NCBI GenBank assembly: GCA_964560325.1
Contig: CAZLLV010000149.1
Coordinates: forward strand, 1 to 20,530
Direction: 5' to 3'
Origin: CAZLLV01 sp964560325
GTDB taxonomy: Bacteria > Acidobacteriota > Thermoanaerobaculia > Multivoradales > DATKCC01
DNA length: 20,530 nucleotides
Below are positions 1 to 7,434 of this stretch, piece after piece (the first letter of the stretch is position 1; each line of letters starts with the position of its first letter). Under the pieces are notes generated by a model that did no database searches, was not told the DNA's origin, and saw nothing but the letters and a program-made list of their open reading frames with translations. Both the position numbers and the translations under genes were made by a program.

Positions 1-382
1 CCCCGCGCTCGTAGTAGCCGGCGGCGGTCTGGGGCGTGAGCAGCCACCGATCGCTCAGCGGGATCTCGAGCCGGAAACCGGCGTAGCCGTAGATCGCCTC
101 GTCGGAAGTCGCCATCGCCCCCACCGCCGGGCGCACGATCCAGGGCCGCTCCGCCGTGCCCTCCCAGAGCGGCCTCAGGCGCAGCTCGAATCCGGCCTCG
201 GCCGAGCGGTCGCCGTCGAGCACCCTGGAGAGACCGGCCGAGAGCGCGACGCCGTCGACCAGGTCCTCGGCGTCGGCCGCGGACGGTCCCGCGAGGGCGG
301 CGAGGAGGAGGAGCACCGGGACGGCGAGGCGCGAGAGCGTGGACCCGAGAGAGCGGTGTTCGGGGCAGATCGATCGCAGCAT
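1..382 (-). CDS. Acyloxyacyl hydrolase / PagL-like outer-membrane protein, N-terminal part (runs off window)
   Basis: The first 127 codons of a leftward gene are visible; the rest lies outside the window. The chosen ATG (380-382) gives a basic N-terminus, a Leu/Ala-rich hydrophobic segment (AVPVLLLLAALAG) and a likely signal-peptidase site near SAADA. After this come alternating short strands typical of a beta-barrel, with phrases such as LSAGLSRVLDG, RPAVGAM, YGYAGFRLEIPL and LLTPQTAAGYYERG. I recognise this pattern from the acyloxyacyl hydrolase (lipid A 3-O-deacylase, PagL-like) family, small outer-membrane barrels that trim acyl chains from lipid A. The catalytic His/Ser region would lie in the missing C-terminal part, so activity cannot be judged. 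No good Shine-Dalgarno is seen before the ATG, so the start is uncertain. The gene is divergent from the glycosyltransferase at 424. Confidence 0.65.
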   Translation of the reverse strand, partial: MLRSICPEHRSLGSTLSRLAVPVLLLLAALAGPSAADAEDLVDGVALSAGLSRVLDGDRSAEAGFELRLRPLWEGTAERPWIVRPAVGAMATSDEAIYGYAGFRLEIPLSDRWLLTPQTAAGYYERG

Positions 383-395
383 CGACGCGGATGAT

Positions 396-410
396 ACCCG
401 GTCTCCGGGT
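396..410. promoter_or_regulatory. Inverted repeat in the short divergent gap
   Basis: A perfect inverted repeat with six-base arms, ACCCGG-TCT-CCGGGT, sits in the 41-base gap between two divergent genes. It is followed directly by TACGAT (411-416), a possible -10-like hexamer 8 bases before the ATG at 424. It could be an operator or simply a GC-rich palindrome; nothing in the sequence decides between these. Confidence 0.2.
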
Positions 411-423
411 TACGATAACCGCC

Positions 424-1167
424 ATGTCGGCCGCCCCTTCCTCGCTCCGAGTGACGCTCGTCGTCCCCGCCCACGACGAGGAGGAGAGCCTGCCTCCGCT
501 GGTTCGGGAGATCCGCGACGCGCTCGCCGGCATCCCGTACGAGGTCGTGCTGGTCGACGACGGCTCGACCGACGGCACGCTCGGCGTGATGCTCGCGCTC
601 GCCGAGGCCGACCCGGCGGTCCGCGTCATCCGGCAGCACCCGAACCGCGGGCAGTCGGCGGCGCTCCGCGCCGGCTGGCGGGCGGCCCGCGCGCCGGTCG
701 TGGTGACGCTCGACGCCGACCTCCAGAACGATCCGGCGGACGTTCCGCGCCTCCTCGCCACGCTCGAGGAGGGGTTCGACGTGGTCAACGGCGTGCGCAG
801 CGACCGCAAGGACGGCTTCGTCCGGCGCGCGTCGTCGCGGGTCGCCAACTCGGTGCGCAACCGGCTGACCGGCGACTCGGTGACCGACGTCGGCTGCACC
901 CTGCGCGCCTGCCGCACCGAGCTGCTCTGCGACCTGCCGATGTTCGACGGCATGCACCGCTTCCTGCCGACCCTCCTCCGCTTCGGCGGAGCGCGGGTGA
1001 CCGAGATCCCGGTGCACCATCGGCCGCGCCGCTTCGGAACGACGAAGTACGGCATCCGCAACCGGCTGTGGAAGGGGCTCGTCGACCTGTGGGCGGTGCG
1101 CTGGATGAAGCGGCGCTGGATCGACGACCGGGGCGTCGAAGAGGTGTCGGTGGAGCGGGTGGGCTGA
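424..1167 (+). CDS. Glycosyltransferase family 2 (dolichyl/polyprenyl-phosphate sugar synthase type)
   Basis: This 247-residue GT-A glycosyltransferase probably transfers a sugar from a nucleotide donor to a polyprenyl phosphate at the inner face of the membrane. Family signatures are clear: TLVVPAHDEEESL (11-23), VDDGSTDGT (44-52), the metal-binding DxD region LDADLQNDP (96-104), and a late FGTTKYG (204-210) as in DPM1/ArnC-like enzymes. Unlike ArnC it has no C-terminal pair of membrane helices, ending in an amphipathic basic segment (LWKGLVDLWAVRWMKRRW). An in-frame ATG lies at 391, but homology begins only after 424, so 424 is chosen; no strong Shine-Dalgarno precedes either. The stop lies 1 base before the ATG of the GT-C enzyme, so the two are surely co-transcribed. 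That suggests this enzyme makes the lipid-linked donor its neighbour uses. The sugar cannot be inferred. Confidence 0.88.
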   Translation: MSAAPSSLRVTLVVPAHDEEESLPPLVREIRDALAGIPYEVVLVDDGSTDGTLGVMLALAEADPAVRVIRQHPNRGQSAALRAGWRAARAPVVVTLDADLQNDPADVPRLLATLEEGFDVVNGVRSDRKDGFVRRASSRVANSVRNRLTGDSVTDVGCTLRACRTELLCDLPMFDGMHRFLPTLLRFGGARVTEIPVHHRPRRFGTTKYGIRNRLWKGLVDLWAVRWMKRRWIDDRGVEEVSVERVG

Positions 1168-1168
1168 C

Positions 1169-2863
1169 ATGGGCGGATCGACGGTGACGCCACCGGGCTC
1201 GCCCGAGCGCCGGCGCGACCTCCTGGCGCTCGCCGCGCTCGCGATCGTGCTCTTCTTCCCCGCCCTCGGCGCGCGCGCGGTCTGGAACCCGGACGAGGCC
1301 CGCTACGCCCAGGTCGCCCGCGAGATGCGCGACTCCGGCGAGTGGTTCCTCCCCCACCTGAACGGCGAGGTGTACGCGCAGAAGCCGCCGCTCCTCTTCT
1401 GGTCGATGAACCTCGCCTCGCTCGCCACCGGCGGGCTCGACGAGTGGGCGGCGCGCGTGCCCTCGGCCCTCGCGGCGCTGGCGTCGGTCCTGCTCACCTA
1501 CCGGATCGGCCGGCGGTTCTTCGGCCGCCGGGCGGGCCTCCTCTCCGCCCTCGCCCTCGCCACCTCGTTGAAGATCCTCTGGCAGGGGCGCTTCGGGCAG
1601 ATCGACATGCTGCTGACCGGGCTGGTGGCCGCGGGGGTCTGGTTCTGGGTGCGGGCGTACACGGAGGAGAGGCCGCGCCTCTACCCGCTCTTCTTCCTCT
1701 TCGCCGGGCTCGCCACGCTCGCCAAGGGACCGGTCGGCCTGCTGCCACCGCTCCTCGCCACGGTCGCGTTCCTGCTGGTGGTGCGCGAACCGGGCGAGCT
1801 GCGGCGGATGCGCATCGGGCTCGGCCTCCTCCTCTGGGCGGTGGTCGTCCTCGCCTGGCTGGTGCCGGCCGGGCTCGCGGGCGGCGAGGAGTACCTGCGG
1901 ACGATCGTGTTCAAGCAGAACGTCACCCGCTACGCCGACCCTTGGCACCACTTCAAGCCGCCCTGGTACTACCTCACGCTCATCCCGCCCGACTTCTTCC
2001 CCTGGTCGCTGCTGTTGCCGGGCGCCCTCGTCGTCGGCTGGTCGAGGCTGCGGCAGGACACGGCCGGCCCACAGAGCGCGGCGCCGCGGGCGACGCCGCG
2101 CGCCGGCTACCTCTTCGCCCTCTGCTGGATGGTGGTGACCCTGGTCTTCTTCAGCCTCTCGCCGGCCAAGCGGACGGTCTACATCCTGACCATGTACCCG
2201 GCGATGGCCCTGCTGGTCGGGAGCGCCCTCGACCGACTGGCCGCGCGCTGGCCGGAGGCGCAGGCGAGCGAGCGGCGGTGGCTGCTCTGGCCGCTCGCCG
2301 GGATCGGCGCGCTCGGTGTCCTGTTCGCCGCCGCGGTGCCGTTCGTCGCCGAGCGCCGGGCCCGGGAGCTGGCACCGATGGGGCCGGATCTGCCGCCCCT
2401 CGTCATCGCCGCGGCCCTCCTCCTCGCCGTCGGGGGCGGCGCGGCCTGGTGGCTCGCCCGCGGCGGCCGGATCCCCGTGGCAGCGGGCGCGCTCGCCCTC
2501 GGCATGGGGTCCGGATCGCTGCTGCTCCTCGTCGCCGCCCTGCCCCGCTTCGACGCGGTCAAGAGCGCGGAGCCGCTCTCCGAGCTGTTGCTCGAGCGGA
2601 TGAGACCGGGCGAGACGTTCGCGATCTACCCGCGCCTCGACCCGCCGTTCCTGTTCTACACCGAGCGGTTCTCGGAGCCGGTCGAAGGGGAGAAGGAGCT
2701 GCGAGCCTACGCCGCGCGGCCGGGACGGCAGTGGCTCCTGATCGAGCGCGACGACCTGGCGAAGCTCGAGGAGCCGCTACCGCTCGTCGAGGTGGCACGC
2801 GACCGCGACGTGATCGAGGGCTACATCCTGATGACCGACCCGCCGGCGACGGCCGCCCGATGA
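1169..2863 (+). CDS. ArnT/PMT-like GT-C family glycosyltransferase (GT39/GT83 type)
   Basis: A 564-residue multi-pass membrane protein. After a short cytoplasmic N-terminus, the first helix (about 17-33) leads into the family motif WNPDEARYAQVAREM (39-53), whose acidic pair D42/E43 matches the catalytic/metal-binding acidic site of ArnT and PMT-type enzymes. Next come QKPPLLFW (71-78) and a periplasmic stretch around RYADPWHHFKPPWYYL, also typical of ArnT. About a dozen hydrophobic segments follow to near residue 460, then a soluble C-terminal domain of about 100 residues. Known members move a sugar from a polyprenyl-phosphate carrier onto lipid A, protein or another lipid on the periplasmic face. 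The gene starts 1 base after the GT2 stop. The acceptor is unknown; naming it arnT would overstate the evidence. Confidence 0.87.
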   Translation: MGGSTVTPPGSPERRRDLLALAALAIVLFFPALGARAVWNPDEARYAQVAREMRDSGEWFLPHLNGEVYAQKPPLLFWSMNLASLATGGLDEWAARVPSALAALASVLLTYRIGRRFFGRRAGLLSALALATSLKILWQGRFGQIDMLLTGLVAAGVWFWVRAYTEERPRLYPLFFLFAGLATLAKGPVGLLPPLLATVAFLLVVREPGELRRMRIGLGLLLWAVVVLAWLVPAGLAGGEEYLRTIVFKQNVTRYADPWHHFKPPWYYLTLIPPDFFPWSLLLPGALVVGWSRLRQDTAGPQSAAPRATPRAGYLFALCWMVVTLVFFSLSPAKRTVYILTMYPAMALLVGSALDRLAARWPEAQASERRWLLWPLAGIGALGVLFAAAVPFVAERRARELAPMGPDLPPLVIAAALLLAVGGGAAWWLARGGRIPVAAGALALGMGSGSLLLLVAALPRFDAVKSAEPLSELLLERMRPGETFAIYPRLDPPFLFYTERFSEPVEGEKELRAYAARPGRQWLLIERDDLAKLEEPLPLVEVARDRDVIEGYILMTDPPATAAR

Positions 2864-2899
2864 CCGGTGCCGGCCGCTCGATCCAATGGGAGCCGGTCG

Positions 2900-3586
2900 T
2901 CAATCACCGCCGAGCGCGCGCACCTCGTCGCGGAGAGCGGCGACCGCCTCGCGCAGCTCCGTGACGGCCGCTTCGAGGGCCTCCAGACGGCGATCGCCGG
3001 AGCCGGGATCGGCGGCCCGGACCGGCCGTGGGGCCGTCCTTTCGGAGCTGCCCTGCCCGGCCGGTTCGAGGTCCGTCTCGGCCGGCGGATCGTCCGTCCC
3101 TTCGAGGTGCATCCAGCGGCTCTCGCGCTGCCCCGGCCGGCGCGGCAGCTCGCGGACCAGCGGATCGTCCCCTTCGGACAGGCGCTCGAGAACCCCTTCC
3201 ACGTCGGCGACCGAGTCGAAGGAGTGCATGCGGTCGGCGCGGGTGCGCAGCTCGCCCGGCGTCTGCGGGCCGCGCAGGAGGAGCAGGGTGATGACCGCCT
3301 TGGAGGGCGGGTCGAGCTGCCAGCGTCGGTCGAGGCGGTGCTCCCAGCGTTCGGCGCGCGCGCTCTGGGTACGCCACACGAGCACGTCCTCGCGCAGGCG
3401 GTCGAGGGCTTCGGTGACCTGGGTTTCGGAGAGGTCGGTCACCGGCTCCCGGTTCGTCTTCTGGTTGCAGCCGTTGACGACGGCGATCGTCGTGAGCGGG
3501 TACTGATCCGGCGTCGTCTGCTCCTTCTCGAGCAGCACGCCGAGGACACGGATCTCGATCGCGTCGAGCTTGCGGGTTCTGGACAT
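2900..3586 (-). CDS. yceH: YceH family protein (DUF480 / UPF0502)
   Basis: A 228-residue protein. The N-terminal half carries the DUF480 signatures: EIRVLGVLLEKE (11-22), TPDQYPLTTIAVVNGCNQK (25-43) and NREPV (45-49), followed by a second winged-helix-like unit ending in the PQTPGELRTR region. The family folds as tandem winged helices, but its function is poorly known. After about residue 170 there is a Pro/Glu-rich linker, then a predicted coiled coil (RLEALEAAVTELREAVAALRDEV) that could drive self-association. The start is well supported by AGGAGG seven bases before the ATG. It stands alone on this strand, convergent with the glycosyltransferase pair and only 36 bases from it. Confidence 0.88.
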   Translation of the reverse strand: MSRTRKLDAIEIRVLGVLLEKEQTTPDQYPLTTIAVVNGCNQKTNREPVTDLSETQVTEALDRLREDVLVWRTQSARAERWEHRLDRRWQLDPPSKAVITLLLLRGPQTPGELRTRADRMHSFDSVADVEGVLERLSEGDDPLVRELPRRPGQRESRWMHLEGTDDPPAETDLEPAGQGSSERTAPRPVRAADPGSGDRRLEALEAAVTELREAVAALRDEVRALGGD

Positions 3587-3824
3587 GGTGGGGCCTCCTC
3601 GGGAAGCCTACCAAGGTGGAGAGCCATGAAGAGCTGGAGCGGGTGTGCCTACGCCGCGGGTCCGGCCGGGAGCGCTCGCGGCCTGGGGCACCCTCGACCG
3701 GCTGACGTGGAGCGGGCGCCGATGGGTGCGGACCTACCGCCGCTCGTCGAGGAGGGGCGCGGCCAGGATGCGACCGATACCGATGTCCCGATGGCCGACC
3801 CACCGGCGCCTGTCACGATGTCAG

Positions 3825-4214
3825 CTAGGTACAGCTGTGGTAGAAGCCACCCTCTCCTTCGATGCAGTCACAGCTCACGTAGCTGTGGCGGTAGCACTCG
3901 AAGTTGTAGTTGCCGGATCCACAAATGTTCTGGCAACTGATGTTGAAGGTGGCGCACAGGCAGGTCATCGGCGCGGGCTCCTGGGGCAACAGCTGGTCCC
4001 ATCCATCGATGATCGCCCCTGCCGAGCCCGGCGACGGGACCTTCTGTTCCGCGTCGGCGACCGCCGCCGGGTCGACAGGCACGTCGCTCCTCACCTCACT
4101 CGCTTTCTTCGGTTCCTCTGCGGGATCGATCTGGGCCGCGTAAGCGCTCGTCGTAACGAGTCCGAGAGCCAGTACGAGAACCACAGCACCACGAGTCGGC
4201 GACTTCGAGATCAT
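3825..4214 (-). CDS. Small secreted cysteine-rich protein of unknown function
   Basis: A 129-residue protein I do not recognise. It has an N-terminal signal peptide (basic MISKSPTRG, hydrophobic VVLVLALGLVTTS, likely cut after AYA), then an acidic, Pro/Ala-rich propeptide-like stretch of about 55 residues. It ends in a 46-residue tail with eight cysteines, spaced C-x-C-x7-C-x3-C-x8-C-x7-C-x-C-x10-C one residue from the stop. Even cysteine count plus export suggests disulfides in the periplasm or outside the cell; metal binding is another option. The start at 4214 is favoured over an upstream in-frame TTG because AAAGGA (4224-4229) lies nine bases before this ATG. The gene has its own AT-rich promoter, and its codon use looks less G/C-biased than its neighbours, which hints at rapid evolution or transfer. 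Confidence 0.72.
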   Translation of the reverse strand: MISKSPTRGAVVLVLALGLVTTSAYAAQIDPAEEPKKASEVRSDVPVDPAAVADAEQKVPSPGSAGAIIDGWDQLLPQEPAPMTCLCATFNISCQNICGSGNYNFECYRHSYVSCDCIEGEGGFYHSCT

Positions 4215-4240
4215 AGCAAGCAATCCTTTCTAAATAAAAG

Positions 4241-4269
4241 ATCATATGTTATGCAGCGAATTGCCACAA
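4241..4269 (-). promoter_or_regulatory. Promoter of the cysteine-rich protein gene
   Basis: Read on the minus strand: TTGTGG (4264-4269), a 17-base spacer, then TATGAT (4241-4246), which differs from the sigma-70 -10 consensus at one base. Transcription would start near 4234, giving a leader of about 20 bases that contains the Shine-Dalgarno at 4224-4229. The region is strikingly AT-rich compared with everything around it, which supports a real promoter. Confidence 0.5.
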
Positions 4270-4315
4270 CCATAACATACGAAGAATACGGGCGCACAGC
4301 CCGCTCTCGCCGTCC

Positions 4316-5125
4316 TCACTCCTCGCCCGGGTCTGGCACCAACAACCGCTCCACCCCGCGCGCCTTGCCGGTCTCCTCGTCCACGTCGACCACCGCCGCC
4401 GCCAGGCGTACGTCGCGCTTGGCGACCTGGAACGGCGCCGAAGTGGCGGTCAGGAAGCGGTGGAGGACCTTGTCCGGCCGCATCCCGATGACCGACTCGT
4501 ACGGACCGGTCATGCCCACGTCGGTCACCAGCGCCGTGCCGCCCGGCAGCACCCGCTCGTCGGCTGTCGGCACGTGCGTGTGGGTGCCGAGGACCGCCGA
4601 CACCCGTCCATCGAGGTAGAACGCGATCGCCTGCTTCTCGCTCGTCGCCTCGGCGTGGAAGTCGAGCAGGATCACCTTCAGGTCCCGCCGCTCGGCGCGC
4701 ATCTCCTCGATCAACCGGTCGGCGGCGCGGAACGGATCGTCGAGCGGATCCATGAAGACCCGGCCCTGGAGGTTCATCACCCCGACCGGCACTCCCGAAG
4801 GGGTCTCCCCCACGTGCGCCCCGACGCCCGGGTTGCTCGACGGATAGTTCGCCGGCCGCAGCAGCGCCCGGCCGCCGCGGCGGTGCGACAGCAGGTCGCC
4901 GACCTCTTTCTTGTCCCAGATGTGGTTGCCGGAGGTGTAGCAGTCGATCGGCAGCTCGTCGAGCTCCTGGAGCACGCCCGAGGTGACACCGTAGCCGCCG
5001 GCGGCGTTCTCCACGTTGACCACCACGTAGTCGGCGCGGTGCTGGTCGATCAGGCGGGGGAGGAGGCGCGCGAGCACGCGCCGCCCCGGCTTGCCGATCA
5101 CGTCGCCTACGAAGAGCAGCCTCAC
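4316..5125 (-). CDS. ymdB: YmdB/TIGR00282-type metallophosphoesterase (2',3'-cyclic nucleotide phosphodiesterase family)
   Basis: A 269-residue calcineurin-like phosphoesterase. Metal-ligand motifs appear in family order: FVGDVIGKPGRR (5-16), VVNVENAAGG (35-44), TSGNHIWDKKEV (64-75), LDFHAEATSEK (154-164) and LGTHTHVPTADERVLP (179-194), then TDVGMTGP. In Bacillus the homologue hydrolyses 2',3'-cyclic nucleotides and binds RNase Y. Here it directly follows rny: its GTG start overlaps the rny TGA in a GTGA (5122-5125), so translation is probably coupled. The fit to family length and the first residues (MRLLFVGD) supports the GTG start. The physical coupling fits a shared role in RNA turnover. 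The name follows the Bacillus homologue; activity here is inferred. Confidence 0.92.
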   Translation of the reverse strand: MRLLFVGDVIGKPGRRVLARLLPRLIDQHRADYVVVNVENAAGGYGVTSGVLQELDELPIDCYTSGNHIWDKKEVGDLLSHRRGGRALLRPANYPSSNPGVGAHVGETPSGVPVGVMNLQGRVFMDPLDDPFRAADRLIEEMRAERRDLKVILLDFHAEATSEKQAIAFYLDGRVSAVLGTHTHVPTADERVLPGGTALVTDVGMTGPYESVIGMRPDKVLHRFLTATSAPFQVAKRDVRLAAAVVDVDEETGKARGVERLLVPDPGEE

Positions 5126-6696
5126 CGTGCGTACTCGATCGACCGCGTCTCGCGGATCACGTTGACCTTGATCTGGCCCGGGTAGGTGAGCTCCGACTCG
5201 ATCCTCCGCGCCACGTCCTTCGACAGCATGATCGCCTCCTCGTCCGACATCCGGCCGCTGTCGACGATGATCCGTACCTCGCGCCCGGCCTGGATGGCAT
5301 AGGTCTTCTGCACGCCCCGGAAGCCGCCCGCGATCTCCTCGAGCTTCTCCAGGCGCTTGACGTAGGTCTCGAGGATCTCGCGCCGAGCTCCCGGCCGCGC
5401 GGCCGACAGCGCGTCCGCCGAGGTGACGAGGATCGCCTCGACCGTCTCCGGATCGTAGTCGCCGTGGTGGCATGCCATGGCGTGGATCACCTCCTCGGTC
5501 TCGCCGTAGCGCCGCAGCAGCTCCATGCCGATCTCGAGGTGGGTGCCGTCGACCTCCCGGTCGACCGCCTTGCCGAGGTCGTGGAAGAGCCCCGCGCGGC
5601 GGGCGATCTCGACGTTCGCCTTGAGCTCGCCCGCCATGACGCCGGCGAGGAAGGCGACCTCCTTCGAGTGTTGGAGGACGTTCTGGCCGTACGAGGTGCG
5701 ATAGCGCAGGCGGCCGAGGAGCTTGACCAGCTCGGGGTGGACGGCCGGAACGTTGAGCTCCAGCAGCGCCGCTTCGCCCTCCTCCACGACCCGATCGTCG
5801 AACTCCGCCTTGACCTTCTCGACCACCTCTTCGATGCGCGCCGGGTGGATCCGCCCGTCGGCGATCAGCCGGTCGAGGGAGACGCGCGCGATCTCGCGGC
5901 GGAAGGGGTCGAAGCCGGAGAGGATCACCGCCTCCGGGGTGTCGTCGACGATCAGGTCGACGCCGGTGGCGGCTTCGAGGGCGCGGATGTTGCGCCCCTC
6001 GCGCCCGATGATCCGGCCCTTCATCTCGTCGTTCGGCAGCACCACCACGGAGACGGTCGTCTCGGAGACGTAGTCGGAGGCGGAGCGCTGGATCGCCATG
6101 CCGATGATCCGCTGCGCCTGGCGCTGAGCCTGCTCCCGCGCCTCGTCCTCGATCCGCTTGACCAGGTGCGCGGCCTCCATGCGGGCCTCGTTCGCCATCA
6201 CCCGCGTCAGCTCCTCCTTCGCCTGCTGGGCGGTGAGGCCGGCGATCTGCTCCAGCTTCGCGCGCTCCTGGGCGAGCAGGCGGTCGACCTCGGCCTCTTG
6301 CTTGGCGCTCGCGCTCTCGCGCTGGTGGACGTCGCGCTCGCGCCCCTGGAGCTCGCGCTCCCGGCCGTCGAGTTGGTCCACGCGCTTGTCGAGGGTGTCT
6401 TCCTTCTGGGTGAGGCGGCGCTCGAGCTGCTCGAGCTCGGAGCGGCGCTTGTGCGAGGCGCGCTCGAACTCGGTTCTGGCCTGGAGCAGCTTCTCCTTGG
6501 CGAGGATGTCGGCCTCGCGTAGCTTGCTGTCCCGGTCGCGCTCGGACTCCTCGAGGATCTTCGCGGCCTGCCGGCGCGCACGCGCGGTGATCCGCTTGGC
6601 CTGGCGGCGCAGCACCAGCCACCAGAGCAGCAGGACCAAGACCAGGATCCCGACGCCGACGGCGATCGGAGTCGCCAGGGCGATGTAGTCGTTCAA
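5122..6696 (-). CDS. rny: Ribonuclease Y
   Basis: A 524-residue membrane-anchored endoribonuclease that initiates mRNA decay. Domain order is canonical: one transmembrane helix (about 5-29, very Leu/Val/Trp rich), a long charged coiled coil (about 35-200) with many Arg/Glu/Gln repeats, a KH RNA-binding domain with the GxxG loop KGRIIGREGRN (226-236), and an HD domain with H343 (QHSKE), H372-D373 (LFHDLGK) and HH at 410-411 (ACHHGD). Length is normal for the family. The start is a TTG at 6694-6696: the GGAGG four bases upstream and the N-terminal helix immediately after it support this, and no in-frame ATG exists nearby. It lies downstream of zapA and the 6S RNA gene and is translationally coupled to the ymdB-type gene. 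Confidence 0.96.
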   Translation of the reverse strand: MNDYIALATPIAVGVGILVLVLLLWWLVLRRQAKRITARARRQAAKILEESERDRDSKLREADILAKEKLLQARTEFERASHKRRSELEQLERRLTQKEDTLDKRVDQLDGRERELQGRERDVHQRESASAKQEAEVDRLLAQERAKLEQIAGLTAQQAKEELTRVMANEARMEAAHLVKRIEDEAREQAQRQAQRIIGMAIQRSASDYVSETTVSVVVLPNDEMKGRIIGREGRNIRALEAATGVDLIVDDTPEAVILSGFDPFRREIARVSLDRLIADGRIHPARIEEVVEKVKAEFDDRVVEEGEAALLELNVPAVHPELVKLLGRLRYRTSYGQNVLQHSKEVAFLAGVMAGELKANVEIARRAGLFHDLGKAVDREVDGTHLEIGMELLRRYGETEEVIHAMACHHGDYDPETVEAILVTSADALSAARPGARREILETYVKRLEKLEEIAGGFRGVQKTYAIQAGREVRIIVDSGRMSDEEAIMLSKDVARRIESELTYPGQIKVNVIRETRSIEYAR

Positions 6697-6770
6697 AGTG
6701 CCTCCCCCGGTCCCGGCGGGCGGGGAGGTACGGGCGGCCCGGAGCGTCCTCCGGTCACCGGAGAGGAGAA

Positions 6771-6972
6771 ACGAGAGACATCCCCCGCGCGGCCGTGTGA
6801 GCCGCCGCGCTTAGAACCTCAAGCGCCAGGTGGGTGTCCGCGCCACAGGCCATCAGCTTCCCCGTACGAGCGGGGCTTGCACAGTCCTGCGGGTAAAGAC
6901 TCCCGAGTAAAGAATGTAGGTTCTACGATGGGTCGGCCCATCACGAACCACGCAGGGAATGCGTTCTCTCGA
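6771..6972 (-). ncRNA. ssrS: 6S RNA (SsrS), regulator of RNA polymerase
   Basis: The gap between zapA and rny has no gene but holds a minus-strand RNA with the 6S architecture. A closing stem is formed by CGAGAGA (6965-6971) with TCTCTCG (6772-6778). After a three-base bulge it continues as CATTCCCTGCGTGG pairing with CCGCGCGGGGGATG over 14 base pairs including a few G-U, giving about 21 pairs in all. Inside, a hairpin GCGCTT/AAGCGC lies in the 3' side of the central region. An apical arm is built from CCGCAGG with CCTGTGG and CCCCG-CTCGTA-CGGGG. The strings GTGCAAGCCCC and CACCCACCTGG resemble conserved 6S sequence. 6S commonly follows zapA in bacteria. It mimics an open promoter and sequesters housekeeping RNA polymerase. 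Ends are set from the stem and could be off by several bases. A TATGAG at 6976-6981 could be its -10 element. Confidence 0.82.
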
Positions 6973-7016
6973 AAGCTCATATCGTCAAAGCAGTGCGCGC
7001 TTCGTCGTGGCTCGTT

Positions 7017-7310
7017 TCAACGGCTCAGAGCCTCGTTCAATTCCCCGGTGAGCGCCACCACTCTCTCCTGGATCTCGACCCGTTCCCCTTCCTGCAGCCG
7101 TTGGGCCTGGAACAGTTCGTCTGCCAGATTCAAAGCCGCCAGGATGGCGATCTTGGCCGTGTCGACCGTCTTCACTCGACCGGCGATCTCGTGCATCTTG
7201 CGATCCACGACCTCGGCCAGCTCCTGGAGGTATTCACCGTCTTCAGCGCCCCGGACGGTGTAGACGGAGCCGAAGATCTCGACCTCTGTCGTCTGGCTCG
7301 CGTCGCTCAT
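7017..7310 (-). CDS. zapA: Cell division protein ZapA
   Basis: A 97-residue protein of normal ZapA length. It begins with a short beta-strand region (TTEVEIFGSVYTVRG, 7-21), continues through EYLQELAEVVDRKMHEIA and the conserved TVDTAKIAILAALNLADELF (48-67), and ends in a coiled coil (about 68-97). ZapA binds FtsZ at mid-cell and bundles protofilaments. The ATG at 7308-7310 is preceded by GGGAGGAG nine bases upstream; an earlier in-frame TTG (7337) is rejected because the Shine-Dalgarno would fall inside the coding region. The 6S RNA gene begins about 45 bases after its stop. A TATAGT hexamer on the same strand (7373-7378) could be its -10 box, though no good -35 is visible. Confidence 0.93.
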   Translation of the reverse strand: MSDASQTTEVEIFGSVYTVRGAEDGEYLQELAEVVDRKMHEIAGRVKTVDTAKIAILAALNLADELFQAQRLQEGERVEIQERVVALTGELNEALSR

Positions 7311-7434
7311 GGTCCGGGACTCCTCCCTGGCCGACAAGTGTCGAGCTGACAGGGATTTGTAAGTCGAAAAGGACTATATCACCGGCACCGGCCGGGTAGG
7401 AAGCGGCGCGATGTGATCGAACCTTCCGGCCGGC

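Noticed and set aside
3587..3824. Possible small gene in the gap between yceH and the cysteine-rich gene
   Set aside because: Short frames exist on both strands (for example from 3627 and 3645) but they run on into neighbouring genes, are Arg/Pro-rich and lack a ribosome site.
4255..4275. Sigma-54 like TGGC...TGC element upstream of the cysteine-rich gene
   Set aside because: The GG-to-GC spacing is one base short of that required for sigma-54 promoters, while a sigma-70 pair fits well.
5464..6522. Plus-strand frame antisense to RNase Y
   Set aside because: Leu/Asp/Val-rich shadow produced by the rny coding strand, without initiation signal or homology.
5126..6622. Upstream extension of the ymdB frame across rny
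   Set aside because: Arg/Gly/Pro-rich shadow of RNase Y; only the last 269 codons match the phosphodiesterase family.
6749..6763. CTCCGG-TCA-CCGGAG hairpin as terminator of the 6S RNA
   Set aside because: Only six pairs and no U-run follows on the minus strand, so it is not a convincing intrinsic terminator.
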